A stretch of DNA of 64,000 bases from Flavobacterium sp. Root186. Its GTDB lineage: Bacteria; Bacteroidota; Bacteroidia; Flavobacteriales; Flavobacteriaceae. The stretch is from assembly GCF_001428525.1 (NCBI RefSeq), contig NZ_LMHW01000012.1:124114-188113 (forward strand). The letters run 5' to 3'. Below, in pieces: positions 33,474 to 42,203 of the stretch (position 1 is its first letter; each line of letters opens with the position of its first letter). The position numbers and the translations under genes are program-made. The notes beneath the pieces were generated by a model. That model was not told where the DNA came from. It ran no database searches and saw nothing but the letters and a program-made list of their open reading frames with translations.

Positions 33474-35546
33474 TTGATTTCACAAAGTACAATAGATTCC
33501 GTTTTTGAAACTGCTCGCGTTGAGGAGGTTATCGGCGATTTTGTTAATTTAAAGCGTGCAGGAAGTAATTACAAAGGTTTGAGCCCGTTTTCTGATGAGC
33601 GCTCGCCTTCGTTTATGGTTTCGCCTGCAAAAGGAATCTGGAAAGATTTTAGTTCCGGAAAAGGAGGGAATTCAGTTGCTTTTTTAATGGAACATTCTCA
33701 CTTTACCTATCCCGAGGCCATTCGGTATTTAGCCAGAAAATACAATATTGAGATTGAAGAAACCGAACAGACAGATGCTGAAAAAGCAATGACAGATGTT
33801 CGTGAAAGTATGTATTTGGTTTCAGAATTTGCCGCAAAGTATTTTGAGGATGTTATGGCCAATACTGAAGAAGGAAAAGCAATTGGTTTGTCTTATTTTA
33901 AAGAAAGAGGATTTACCACTGAAAGCATCAAAAAATTTAATTTAGGATATTCACCAGAAACCTGGGATGCACTGACCAAAGAAGCACTCGGAAAAGGCTA
34001 TAAACTAGAATTTCTGGAAAGTACAGGTTTAACAATTGCCAGAGAAGATCGTCCTTTTGATCGTTTTAAAGGACGTGTGATGTTTCCAATTCACAGTATG
34101 TCGGGGCGTGTTTTAGGATTTGGAGGACGTATTTTAACCAACGATAAAAAAGCAGCAAAATACCTGAATTCGCCCGAAAGTGATATTTACCATAAAAGTA
34201 AAGTCCTGTACGGAATTTATCAGGCTAAACAATCGATAGCAAAACAAAACAATTGCTATTTGGTAGAAGGTTATACCGATGTTATTCAGTTTAATCAAGC
34301 CGGAATTGAAAATGTTGTAGCTTCTTCAGGAACAGCTTTAACACCAGATCAAATACGATTAGTGAATCGTTTGACCAGAAATATTACGGTACTTTTTGAC
34401 GGAGATGCTGCCGGATTGCGAGCTTCTATTCGAGGAATCGATTTGATTTTGGAAGAAGGTATGAATGTTAGGGTTTGTACTTTTCCTGACGGAGAAGATC
34501 CTGATAGTTTTGCGCGCAAAAACTCGTATGACGCATTAGTTGCTTATTTAGAAGAAAACAGTAAAGATTTTATACAGTTTAAGGCTTCGATCTTGATGAA
34601 TGAAGCTAAAAACGACCCAATCAAAAAAGCAGATTTGATTCGTGATATGGTTACTAGTATTTCTAAAATACCAGACCGTATTCAGCGTGAAGTCTATATT
34701 CAGGAATGTGCCCGAATTATGGATATTTCGGAGCAGGTTTTGGTAAGTACGCTGGCACAGCTGATTCAAAAAGATCTTGCAGAAGCTAATAAAAAGCAAA
34801 AGCAGGAACAAAAACCTTTTGATGTTGTTAGAAATCAGCCTTCAAAAAATGCTAACTATTCTGGAGGAGATCCAGAAGATCCAAGAACAGGGCCGCCGGA
34901 TGATTATCCGGGAGAGCCAGGGTTTTATCCGGCAGAACAAACAGAAAAAGTAGATATTCTGTACGGTTTCGAAAGAAAGATCATTGAAATATTGTTGCTT
35001 TACGGAAGTGTTTTAGAAGATTTTGAAGATGTTTTTCTAAAAGCCGATGAAGAAGGAAATATAAAAGAAGTATCTGAAAAGAGAAAATATAAAGTTTATG
35101 AAAAAGTTTATTTAAGTCTTCAGGAAGATGAAGTAGAACTGTCAAATACATTATTTCAAAATATTTACACCAATATTATTGAATTCTATAATCAAAATGA
35201 AGCATTTAGTCTTGATAAATATTTAATGCATCTACAGCCAGAATTTGCACAGGAAGTGACCAATATTTTAATGGAAGATGAAAAAGTGGCTATTCATAAC
35301 TGGGAAGGACAGAATATTTTTCCGAAACATAAAAACGTAACCATCGAACAAAATGTTTCTGATACTATATTTTCTATGAGATGGTTTTTGGTTTCAAAAC
35401 TTATTCATGAATTAAAAAATTCACTTATTTCTGACCCGCAAGAAGATAATTCGGAGTTGTTGATGATGGTAGTAGATTATTCTAAACTGCTGAATAACTT
35501 CTCTAAAAAGCTCGGAAGGGTAGTAGTTCCTTACCACGGCGGATAA
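33474..35546 (+). CDS. dnaG: DNA primase
   Basis: This 690-residue primase makes RNA primers for replication with the DnaB helicase. The start is a TTG; MISQSTIDSVFETARVEEVIGDFV is the expected primase N-terminus and no ATG fits. The TOPRIM core is intact (VEGYTDVIQF near 265, DGDAAG near 310). The N-terminal zinc ribbon keeps its overall shape (SPFSDERSPSFMVSPAKGIWKDFSSGKGG, split here as residues 37-65), but the metal ligands are gone: CPFH is SPFS (37-40) and CFGC is DFSS (58-61). A long C-terminal helicase-binding region follows a Pro/Gly-rich linker near 460-490. Confidence 0.95.
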   Translation: MISQSTIDSVFETARVEEVIGDFVNLKRAGSNYKGLSPFSDERSPSFMVSPAKGIWKDFSSGKGGNSVAFLMEHSHFTYPEAIRYLARKYNIEIEETEQTDAEKAMTDVRESMYLVSEFAAKYFEDVMANTEEGKAIGLSYFKERGFTTESIKKFNLGYSPETWDALTKEALGKGYKLEFLESTGLTIAREDRPFDRFKGRVMFPIHSMSGRVLGFGGRILTNDKKAAKYLNSPESDIYHKSKVLYGIYQAKQSIAKQNNCYLVEGYTDVIQFNQAGIENVVASSGTALTPDQIRLVNRLTRNITVLFDGDAAGLRASIRGIDLILEEGMNVRVCTFPDGEDPDSFARKNSYDALVAYLEENSKDFIQFKASILMNEAKNDPIKKADLIRDMVTSISKIPDRIQREVYIQECARIMDISEQVLVSTLAQLIQKDLAEANKKQKQEQKPFDVVRNQPSKNANYSGGDPEDPRTGPPDDYPGEPGFYPAEQTEKVDILYGFERKIIEILLLYGSVLEDFEDVFLKADEEGNIKEVSEKRKYKVYEKVYLSLQEDEVELSNTLFQNIYTNIIEFYNQNEAFSLDKYLMHLQPEFAQEVTNILMEDEKVAIHNWEGQNIFPKHKNVTIEQNVSDTIFSMRWFLVSKLIHELKNSLISDPQEDNSELLMMVVDYSKLLNNFSKKLGRVVVPYHGG

Positions 35547-35551
35547 AAGTC

Positions 35552-35590
35552 AAAAAGCTCTATAGTGATAAACAATATAGAGCTTTTTTT
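35552..35590 (+). terminator. Terminator of dnaG
   Basis: AAAAAGCTCTATA and its complement form a 13-bp stem with an 11-nt loop and a T tail. Confidence 0.85.
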
Positions 35591-35633
35591 ATGGTTGATG
35601 ATTCTGGCCTAAGCGAATCAGGATACCATCAAA

Positions 35634-36263
35634 TTAAATAATTTCTAAAGTCTTAGCCTTATTTACTAAGTCTACTAAATTAGTAACGTTTAATTTAGTT
35701 AATAATCTTAGTTTGTAAGTACTGATCGTTTTCTCGTTCAGATTTAAGATTTTAGAAATCTCATTGTTTTTCTTACCATCACTTAAATAACGTAAAACCT
35801 CGATTTCACGGTTAGAAAGTTTTCTGTACAAACGTTCGCTCTTGCTTTGTTTAGCAATAAGGGCCATGTTTTTGCGAACTGTTTCGTTGATGATAATTTT
35901 TCCTTCGTGTACTTTAATAATAGAAAGACCTAAAGTTTCAAGTTTTTCTGTTTTGTGCACATACCCGGATACTCCTGCTTTAATAGCATTTGGAGCATAC
36001 ATTTGCTCAGCTAGGTCACTGAAAATTACAATTTTTGTCTTCGGGAAATTTTTCAAGATTGATTTAACTTCGAAGATACTTGAAAGTCCTTCTAATTCTA
36101 GATCTAAGATTAGGATGTCGATTTCCTTCGTTTGAAGAATATCTCTAACCATTGAAAAATTGCCTACGTTGGCAACAATTGAAATTTGATCGTGGTCTTT
36201 GAAATAAGACTTAACGCCAAAGTGAGTCACAGGATGATTGTCTGCAAGACATACTTTAATCAT
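35634..36263 (-). CDS. Response regulator, NarL/LuxR type
   Basis: This 209-residue regulator has an N-terminal receiver domain: the acidic pair D8-N9, phospho-acceptor D54 in ILILDLELEG, the conserved Ser in IFSDLA and the Lys in HKTEK. A LuxR-type helix-turn-helix follows at about 145-205 (LSNREIEVLRYLSDGKKNNE). No histidine kinase gene is near, so it is an orphan here. It is convergent with dnaG and lies downstream of nadE on the same strand. Target genes are unknown; proximity to gldBC may be coincidental. Confidence 0.92.
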   Translation of the reverse strand: MIKVCLADNHPVTHFGVKSYFKDHDQISIVANVGNFSMVRDILQTKEIDILILDLELEGLSSIFEVKSILKNFPKTKIVIFSDLAEQMYAPNAIKAGVSGYVHKTEKLETLGLSIIKVHEGKIIINETVRKNMALIAKQSKSERLYRKLSNREIEVLRYLSDGKKNNEISKILNLNEKTISTYKLRLLTKLNVTNLVDLVNKAKTLEII

Positions 36264-36355
36264 AATTTTACCTTTTTAGAATTGTTATCATGTTTTTGGA
36301 ATTGTAAAATTAATAAATAAATTCTGTAATTAATTATTGACAAATGTTAAAAATT

Positions 36356-37162
36356 TTATTTTAACGTTTTTGGGATTAAACAAACTGGTATTGGATCCAT
36401 TTTATGCTTGTTGCTGGTGTTTAATCTTTTATAAATTTCAAAGACAGATTTTTCTCTCCCGTTAAAGTCATCCGCCGTTTTTCCTGACTCCGCGGTTAGC
36501 ATCGCCCATTCTAGTTCGTCATAACTTGCGCCTAATTGATCTTCATCGGTTCTGTTATCTCCAAAAAGTCCATCTGTTGGAGCAGCTGTTAAAATTGAAT
36601 TTGGGATAGCTAAAAATTCGCCTAAAGCATAAACATCAGATTTCATTAAGTCAGCAATTGGGCTTAGGTCAACACCACCGTCACCATACTTTGTATAGAA
36701 ACCAACGCCAAAATCTTCTACTTTATTCCCTGTTCCGGCCACTAAAAGCCCGTGAATACCAGCTAGATAGTACAAAGAAGTCATCCTTAAACGTGCTCTT
36801 GTGTTGGCTAATGATAAATTAACTTTTGTTGAATCTTTTGAAGTTGGCACAGATGACTTAAATGCTTCAAAAGTGTCAGTTAAATCTGTTTTTACACTCG
36901 AAACATTCGGAAAACGTTTTTTTAGTTGTTCAATATGTTCTCTTCCTCTTGATACCTGACTTTCAGCCTGATGAATGGGCATTTCTACACATAAAACTTG
37001 TAAACCGGTCTGCGCGCACAAGGTAGAGGTCACTGCAGAGTCAACTCCGCCTGAGATTCCGATTACAAATCCGTTGACTTTTGCATTAGCAGCATAATTT
37101 TTTAACCATTCAACAATATGTGTATTTACTTTTTCTGTCTGAATTGTGCTTTTTTTAGCCAT
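36356..37162 (-). CDS. nadE: NH3-dependent NAD+ synthetase
   Basis: This 268-residue enzyme adenylates and amidates nicotinate adenine dinucleotide, the last step of NAD synthesis. The ATP pyrophosphatase P-loop is ISGGVDS (36-42). The GTGNKVEDFGVGFYTKYGDGG segment (given only in part here) and the TDGLFGDNRTDEDQLG region are family features. There is no N-terminal glutaminase domain, so ammonia is the expected donor. The gene is divergent from gldB, as in F. johnsoniae. Confidence 0.95.
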   Translation of the reverse strand: MAKKSTIQTEKVNTHIVEWLKNYAANAKVNGFVIGISGGVDSAVTSTLCAQTGLQVLCVEMPIHQAESQVSRGREHIEQLKKRFPNVSSVKTDLTDTFEAFKSSVPTSKDSTKVNLSLANTRARLRMTSLYYLAGIHGLLVAGTGNKVEDFGVGFYTKYGDGGVDLSPIADLMKSDVYALGEFLAIPNSILTAAPTDGLFGDNRTDEDQLGASYDELEWAMLTAESGKTADDFNGREKSVFEIYKRLNTSNKHKMDPIPVCLIPKTLK

Positions 37163-37191
37163 AATAGTTCAAGTTTTAAGATGGAGGGATG

Positions 37192-37199
37192 TATATTTG
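37192..37199 (+). promoter_or_regulatory. -7 element (TATATTTG) of gldB-gldC
   Basis: A perfect consensus octamer in the divergent nadE/gldB intergenic region, 64 nt upstream of the gldB start codon. Confidence 0.65.
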
Positions 37200-37263
37200 C
37201 AGAATTATTTTTTTAAGTAGAAAAGTACTTAAATTCCAGCAACACAAATCTAAATAAAATAAA

Positions 37264-38217
37264 ATGAAAATTTATCGCTTTGTAGTGGTTCTGTGCTTGT
37301 TTTTTTTGTCTTGTGACCAAAAAACAAAGGTTGAAAAAGAGGTTGAAGAAATTCCGGTAGATATTAAAGTAGAGCGTTTTGATAAGGCTTTTTTTGAAAC
37401 TAAACCTGAAGATCTTGCCAGGCTAAAAAAACAATATCCGTACTTTTTTCCAGGAAATGATGATAACGTCTGGCTTCAAAAAATGAAAGAGCCAATTTGG
37501 AGAGAAGTTTACAAAGAGGTTCAAAAAAAATACAGCAATTTCGAACCTGTCCGCGAGGAATTTAATGAGCTTTTCAAACATGTAAAATATTATTTCCCAA
37601 AAACGAAAACACCAAAAGTGGTTACTGTAATTGGAGAAATGGATTATACTTCAAAAGCAATTTATGCAGACAGTCTGGTTGTTGTTGCTTTAGAGCTGTA
37701 TTTGGGAAAAGATCATAAATTCTATGAGTTTCCGGCTTACTTAAAATACAATTTTGAAGAAAAGCAGATTATGCCAGATGTAGTTTCGAGTTTTGCTTAC
37801 CGAAACATTCCGGCTTATCCGGATAAAAATTTAGTTTCTCAAATGATTTTTGAAGGGAAACAGTTATACGCCAAAGATCTGCTTCTGCCTAATTATACAG
37901 ATGCAGAAAAAATGGGTTACACACCCGAACAAATAAAATGGTGTGAAGAAAATGAAAGCTATATGTGGCGTTATTTTCTTGAAAGCGAAATGTTGTACAG
38001 TTTAGATCCTAAATTAACAACACGATTTATAACTCCAGCTCCATTTTCTAAATTCTATTTAGAAATAGACAACGATTCTCCGGGAAGAGTCGGAGCGTGG
38101 ATTGGCTGGCAGATTGTTCGTTCGTATATGAAAAACAACAATGTGCCGCTATCAGAATTATTAAAAGTTAATGCAAAAGAAATTTTCGAAAAGTCAAAAT
38201 ATAAACCTAAGAAATAA
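37264..38217 (+). CDS. gldB: Gliding motility lipoprotein GldB
   Basis: The product is 317 residues with a lipobox ending FFLSC (C17). The mature protein (IPVDIKVERFDKAFFETKPEDL at its start, split by the reader as needed) matches GldB, which in F. johnsoniae is a lipoprotein required for gliding and for the type IX secretion-linked motor machinery. The following gldC start codon overlaps the gldB stop region, and nadE is divergent upstream, the same arrangement as in F. johnsoniae. Its biochemical activity is not known. Confidence 0.93.
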   Translation: MKIYRFVVVLCLFFLSCDQKTKVEKEVEEIPVDIKVERFDKAFFETKPEDLARLKKQYPYFFPGNDDNVWLQKMKEPIWREVYKEVQKKYSNFEPVREEFNELFKHVKYYFPKTKTPKVVTVIGEMDYTSKAIYADSLVVVALELYLGKDHKFYEFPAYLKYNFEEKQIMPDVVSSFAYRNIPAYPDKNLVSQMIFEGKQLYAKDLLLPNYTDAEKMGYTPEQIKWCEENESYMWRYFLESEMLYSLDPKLTTRFITPAPFSKFYLEIDNDSPGRVGAWIGWQIVRSYMKNNNVPLSELLKVNAKEIFEKSKYKPKK

Positions 38218-38552
38218 TGTCAAATACAATAAAATCAGAAATTAAGTTCAACGTCGAGTTAGACGAAAACCGTGTTCCGGAAAAATTAACGTGGAGTGCA
38301 CAAGACGGAGGTGTTCAGGCAGAAGAAGCAAAAGCAATAATGTTGTCAATTTGGGATAGTAAAGCACATGAAACAATGCGTATTGATCTATGGACAAAAG
38401 ATATGCCGGTAGACGAAATGAAAATTTTCTTTCACCAAACATTGGTTGCAATGGCTGATACTTTTAAACGCGCCACAGACGACGAAAAAATGTCAGATAC
38501 AATGAAAGATTTCTGCGATTACTTTGCAGAGAAATTGGAGTTAACAAAGTAG
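38217..38552 (+). CDS. gldC: Gliding motility protein GldC
   Basis: This 111-residue cytoplasmic protein (SEIKFNVELDENRVPEKLTW near the N-terminus) begins on the last base of the gldB stop codon. In F. johnsoniae GldC improves gliding but is not absolutely required. It has no membrane segment or signal peptide. It is terminated by the hairpin at 38567-38612. Confidence 0.93.
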   Translation: MSNTIKSEIKFNVELDENRVPEKLTWSAQDGGVQAEEAKAIMLSIWDSKAHETMRIDLWTKDMPVDEMKIFFHQTLVAMADTFKRATDDEKMSDTMKDFCDYFAEKLELTK

Positions 38553-38566
38553 TTTTAAATTCCAAT

Positions 38567-38612
38567 AAAAAATCCCAAATTCCAATTTTAAGGTTGGAGT
38601 TTGGGATTTTTT
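38567..38612. terminator. Terminator after gldC
   Basis: AAAAAATCCCAAATTCCAA pairs with TTGGAGTTTGGGATTTTTT (one mismatch), with an 8-nt loop. It is built from the AAATTCCAA word that recurs in other gaps of this window. Confidence 0.8.
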
Positions 38613-38665
38613 ATATTTTAATTTTCGTGTTGGAATTTGGATTTTATTTATTGGAATTTAACTTC

Positions 38666-39298
38666 TTAATTTGAATTTAAAAATCCGCTGTTGTTTTTAA
38701 AAACCTCCTGATTTACTTCATCTATATAAGTCAGAAGCTCTTCTTTTCCAATTGATTCTGTTGATGAGGTTACAAAATACTGCGGCATTTCGGCCCAGTT
38801 ATTAGCATACATTTGTTTGCGATAAGCTGCAATATGCGAATCAATTTTTACTTTACTGATTTTGTCTGCTTTGGTGAAAATAATGCAAAACGGAATTTCG
38901 CTTTCTCCCATATAAGACATAAACTCAATGTCAATTTTTTGAGCTTCGTGACGAATATCAATCAAAACAAAAGCGCATACTAACTGCTCTCTGTTTTCAA
39001 AATAATCGGTAATAAACTGCTGGAAAATTGATTTTGTTTTTTTTGAAACTTTAGCATAACCATAACCCGGTAAATCGACTAAAAACCAATTATTGTTGAT
39101 TTTAAAGTGATTTATCAGTTGTGTTTTTCCTGGTCTTCCAGATGTTTTTGCTAAATTTTTATGATTGGTAATCATGTTTATTAAAGATGATTTACCAACA
39201 TTTGATCTGCCTATAAATGCGTATTCCGGCAGAAAATCTTTCGGGCATTTTGATGCATCAGAATTACTGACAATAAATTCGGCGGTATTAATTTTCAT
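38666..39298 (-). CDS. engB: Ribosome biogenesis GTP-binding protein EngB (YihA/YsxC)
   Basis: This is a 210-residue TRAFAC GTPase needed for assembly of the large ribosomal subunit. G1 is GRSNVGKSS (30-38), G2/switch includes SGRPGKTQ, G3 is VDLPGYGYAKV, and G4 is FTKADK. The length is normal. It shares its strand with the alpha/beta hydrolase gene 41 bp upstream and may be cotranscribed. Confidence 0.95.
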   Translation of the reverse strand: MKINTAEFIVSNSDASKCPKDFLPEYAFIGRSNVGKSSLINMITNHKNLAKTSGRPGKTQLINHFKINNNWFLVDLPGYGYAKVSKKTKSIFQQFITDYFENREQLVCAFVLIDIRHEAQKIDIEFMSYMGESEIPFCIIFTKADKISKVKIDSHIAAYRKQMYANNWAEMPQYFVTSSTESIGKEELLTYIDEVNQEVFKNNSGFLNSN

Positions 39299-39339
39299 AT
39301 TCTTGGTTTTTAAAACCTCCTTAAATCGAAAGTTAGAGG

Positions 39340-40104
39340 CTATAATTTTTGCTCAGTAAGCCATTTTTCAAGAATTTCATTAAATTCCTGAGGATGTTCC
39401 ATCATAGCTGCGTGTCCACATTTGTCAATCCAATACAAAGTTGAATTTGGCAATAATTTATCAAATTCTTCGGCAACATTTGGCGGCGTTACAGAGTCAT
39501 TTTTACCCCAAATAATACAGGTTTCAACTGTCATTTTTGGCAAATCTTTGGCCATATTATGACGAATAGCGCTCTTTGCAATCGTTAAAGTTTTAATCAG
39601 TTTAATTCGATCGTTAGCCGTTGCGTATACTTCATCAATAAGTTCAGGAGTAGCAATTTTAGGGTCATAAAATACATCTTCAGCTTTCTTTTTGATGTAC
39701 TCATAATCACCTCTTCTTGGGTAACTGTCTCCCATTGCGCTTTCATAAAGCCCAGAACTTCCGGTAATTACAAGTCCGGCTACTTTTTCAGGATATAATT
39801 TTGTGTGGTACAATGCGATATGCCCTCCCAATGAATTTCCTAATAAAATAACCTTGTCAAAACCTTTAAAAGTGATGAAGTCCTTAACGTATTTCGCAAA
39901 ACTTTTTACATTCGTTTTTAAAATGCTTTGTGTGTATATTGGCAAATCCGGGATAACAACTTTATATCCTTTCGCTGGGAAATATTCTGCTACACCATCA
40001 AAGTTACTAAGGCCTCCCATTAACCCGTGTAAAATTACAATAGGGGTTCCTTCGCCAGCTTCAAAATAGCTGTATTTGCCTTCTTTTTTGTAGTTTTTGT
40101 CCAT
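39340..40104 (-). CDS. Alpha/beta hydrolase
   Basis: The product is 254 residues long with the alpha/beta-hydrolase fold: the oxyanion segment HGLMGG, nucleophile S91 in GNSLGG, an acidic residue in the WGKNDSVTP strand and the histidine in CGHAAMMEHP. It is cytoplasmic, as there is no signal peptide. The substrate is unknown. It is divergent from mraZ and has a consensus -7 element upstream. Confidence 0.9.
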   Translation of the reverse strand: MDKNYKKEGKYSYFEAGEGTPIVILHGLMGGLSNFDGVAEYFPAKGYKVVIPDLPIYTQSILKTNVKSFAKYVKDFITFKGFDKVILLGNSLGGHIALYHTKLYPEKVAGLVITGSSGLYESAMGDSYPRRGDYEYIKKKAEDVFYDPKIATPELIDEVYATANDRIKLIKTLTIAKSAIRHNMAKDLPKMTVETCIIWGKNDSVTPPNVAEEFDKLLPNSTLYWIDKCGHAAMMEHPQEFNEILEKWLTEQKL

Positions 40105-40131
40105 CTAGTTTAATGCCAATTTCAATTTCGA

Positions 40132-40139
40132 CAAATATA
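40132..40139 (-). promoter_or_regulatory. -7 element (TATATTTG) of the alpha/beta hydrolase gene
   Basis: A perfect consensus octamer on the minus strand, 28 nt upstream of the start codon. Confidence 0.6.
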
Positions 40140-40380
40140 GGGTTTAATAAATAAAAATGAATTTTTGCCGTCATTTTTTAACTACATAATTTTAGTCGAA
40201 TATATAAGTGTTTAAAAATCAGCTTTTAGAGTGCGTTTTGTTATATTATGGAATTGTTAAAATCATTGCATTATAATTACTTTTTTAAGAGAAAGACTAT
40301 TTATTTTTTTTAATTGTTAAAGGATTCGATTCTTAAACTGATTAATATCTAAAGTGTTGATTTGGTAATAATTAAAGGAG

Positions 40381-40437
40381 GTGGTAGAAAAGTGGTTAAA
40401 CTTATTAACAAAGTGGTATTTAGTGGTAATATGTGGT
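40381..40437 (+). promoter_or_regulatory. Candidate MraZ operator: five GTGGT repeats in helical phase
   Basis: GTGGT occurs at 40381, 40392, 40413, 40423 and 40433, i.e. at spacings of 11, 21, 10 and 10 bp, with a degenerate sixth copy (TTTGGT) near 40361. All copies would face the same side of the helix. MraZ in other bacteria binds short G-rich direct repeats of this spacing in front of its own gene and represses the dcw cluster. The last copies overlap the -33 region of the promoter. Confidence 0.8.
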
Positions 40438-40448
40438 AATTTTTTTTA

Positions 40449-40456
40449 TATTTTTG
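40449..40456 (+). promoter_or_regulatory. -7 element (TATTTTTG) of the dcw cluster
   Basis: A perfect TAnnTTTG match located 12 bp after the last GTGGT repeat and 26 nt before the mraZ start codon. Confidence 0.65.
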
Positions 40457-40482
40457 CTGTATAACATGTTAAGTGGATTTTC

Positions 40483-40956
40483 TTGAATACAATTGTAGGA
40501 ACATATGAGTGTAAAGTCGATGCTAAAGGGAGGTTAATGATACCTGCGCCTTTGAAAAAGCAATTGGCTTCTTCCCTTCAGGATGGTTTTGTCTTGAAGC
40601 GCTCTGTTTTTCAGCAATGTTTGGAATTGTATCCAATGGATGAATGGAATTTGATGATGGCGAAAATTAACAAGTTGAATCGTTTTGTAAAAAAGAACAA
40701 TGATTTCATTCGCAGATTTACTGCCGGCGTAAAAGTGGTGGAGATTGATGCATTAGGAAGATTGTTAGTCCCAAAAGATTTGGTGGCTTTTTCTGGTATT
40801 GCTAAAGATGTCGTTTTTTCATCTGCGGTTAATATTGTGGAAATTTGGGATAAAGATTTATACGAAAAATCAATAAGCGGCGAAGATATGGATTTTGCAG
40901 ATTTAGCCGAAGAAGTAATGGGAAATATTAATGACGACGACAATGGAATATCATAA
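40483..40956 (+). CDS. mraZ: Transcriptional regulator MraZ
   Basis: This 157-residue DNA-binding protein is built from two SpoVT/AbrB-like halves, GTYECKVDAKGRLMIPAPL and VVEIDALGRLLVPKDLV. It forms rings that bind direct repeats and represses its own operon. The start is a TTG, giving MNTIVGTYECK as in homologues; no ATG is nearby. It is the first gene of the dcw cluster and overlaps rsmH, so translation is coupled. Confidence 0.95.
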   Translation: MNTIVGTYECKVDAKGRLMIPAPLKKQLASSLQDGFVLKRSVFQQCLELYPMDEWNLMMAKINKLNRFVKKNNDFIRRFTAGVKVVEIDALGRLLVPKDLVAFSGIAKDVVFSSAVNIVEIWDKDLYEKSISGEDMDFADLAEEVMGNINDDDNGIS

Positions 40957-41839
40957 TCCGGTTTTACTTCATCCAACAGTTGATGGTTTAAATATTAAGC
41001 CAGACGGCATTTATGTAGATGTAACGTTTGGCGGCGGCGGTCACTCAAAAGAGATTTTGAGACGATTAGGGCCTAACGGAAAGTTATTCGCCTTTGATCA
41101 GGATGAAGATGCTTTAGCGAATGCCCTGCCGGACGAAAGGTTTACTTTGATTAATGAGAATTTCAGATTTATAAAAAGATTTCTTCGTTTTCATGGTATT
41201 AAAGGTGTAGATGGGATTTTGGCAGATTTAGGAGTTTCATCACATCAATTTGATGTTCCTGAAAGAGGTTTTTCAACCCGATTTGATGCCGATCTCGATA
41301 TGCGGATGAGTCAGAAAAATGATTTAAATGCTTATCGTGTGGTTAACGAATATGAAGAACAGGATTTACGTCGTGTTTTTTTTGATTATGGGGAGTTGAA
41401 AAACGCACCGGTTTTAGCAAGAACAATTGTAGAAGCCAGAAAAGATTATCCAATCAAAACGACAGATGAACTGAAAGATGTTTTGAAGAAATTTTTACCA
41501 GAGAAAGTCCGAAACAAAATATTGGCCCAGATTTATCAAGCCATTCGAATTGAAGTAAATCAGGAAATGGACGTTCTAAAAGAATTTATTGAGCAATCAT
41601 TAGAAATTCTTAATCCGGGTGGGAGGCTTTCAGTAATCTCCTATCATTCTTTAGAAGACAGACTGGTAAAAAGATTTATTAAAAACGGAATGTTTGAAGG
41701 AGAGCCGGAAAGAGATTTTTTCGGAAATTTTTCAGTACCGTTTAAAACAATAGGGAAACTGATTGTTCCGGATGATGAAGAAATAAAAATCAACAACAGA
41801 GCAAGAAGTGCAAAATTGAGAATTGCCGAAAAGATATAA
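40931..41839 (+). CDS. rsmH: 16S rRNA (cytosine(1402)-N(4))-methyltransferase
   Basis: This enzyme of about 302 residues (formerly MraW) methylates C1402 of 16S rRNA. The SAM-binding motif is VDVTFGGGGHSKEIL, and the catalytic region has GILADLGVSSHQFD and the C-terminal SYHSLEDRLVKRF. Two starts are possible, ATG at 40931 or at 40943 (MEYHNPVLLHPTV, closest to the conserved core); both overlap mraZ. Confidence 0.95.
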   Translation: MTTTMEYHNPVLLHPTVDGLNIKPDGIYVDVTFGGGGHSKEILRRLGPNGKLFAFDQDEDALANALPDERFTLINENFRFIKRFLRFHGIKGVDGILADLGVSSHQFDVPERGFSTRFDADLDMRMSQKNDLNAYRVVNEYEEQDLRRVFFDYGELKNAPVLARTIVEARKDYPIKTTDELKDVLKKFLPEKVRNKILAQIYQAIRIEVNQEMDVLKEFIEQSLEILNPGGRLSVISYHSLEDRLVKRFIKNGMFEGEPERDFFGNFSVPFKTIGKLIVPDDEEIKINNRARSAKLRIAEKI

Positions 41840-41855
41840 TATATATAGGTAGAAA

Positions 41856-42203
41856 ATGAAAAGTGGAGTATTCAGCATATTAAAAGCAAGATTTCTAATA
41901 AACGACGACGCAGTAAAAAACTGGCGGTTCATTGTTTTTATAATTCTGCTGGCTATTTTGATGATTGCAAATACTCAGCGATATGAACAGAAAGTTTTTG
42001 AAATCGCAAAACTAAATAATGAAGTAAAAGAATTACGATCAGAATTTGTAGATCGACGTTCAGAACTGATGAAATTAAAAATGGAATCTACGATATCAGA
42101 TAAAATGCTTGAAAAACAAATTTATCCATCGACAGTTCCTCCAACAAAAATAGAAGTTAAAAAAGAAGAAGAAAAAAATTTCTTTAAAAGAATATGGCAG
42201 TAG
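41856..42203 (+). CDS. ftsL: FtsL-like cell division protein
   Basis: The product is 115 residues: a short cytoplasmic tail, one transmembrane helix (about 24-42, FIVFIILLAILMIANTQ) and a periplasmic coiled coil (FEIAKLNNEVKELRSEFVDRR, split here). The size, topology and position between rsmH and the division transpeptidase gene identify it as FtsL, although sequence similarity to the E. coli protein is low. FtsL recruits the FtsQLB complex that activates FtsWI. It overlaps the next gene by 10 bp. Confidence 0.82.
   Translation: MKSGVFSILKARFLINDDAVKNWRFIVFIILLAILMIANTQRYEQKVFEIAKLNNEVKELRSEFVDRRSELMKLKMESTISDKMLEKQIYPSTVPPTKIEVKKEEEKNFFKRIWQ

Larger units (their letters stand above)
40105..40482. 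other. 378-bp divergent intergenic region before the dcw cluster
   Basis: The region holds the leftward -7 element of the hydrolase gene (40132-40139), an AT-rich middle with no recognisable signal, and on its right side the GTGGT repeat array and the mraZ promoter. No small ORF with coding character is visible. Confidence 0.6.
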
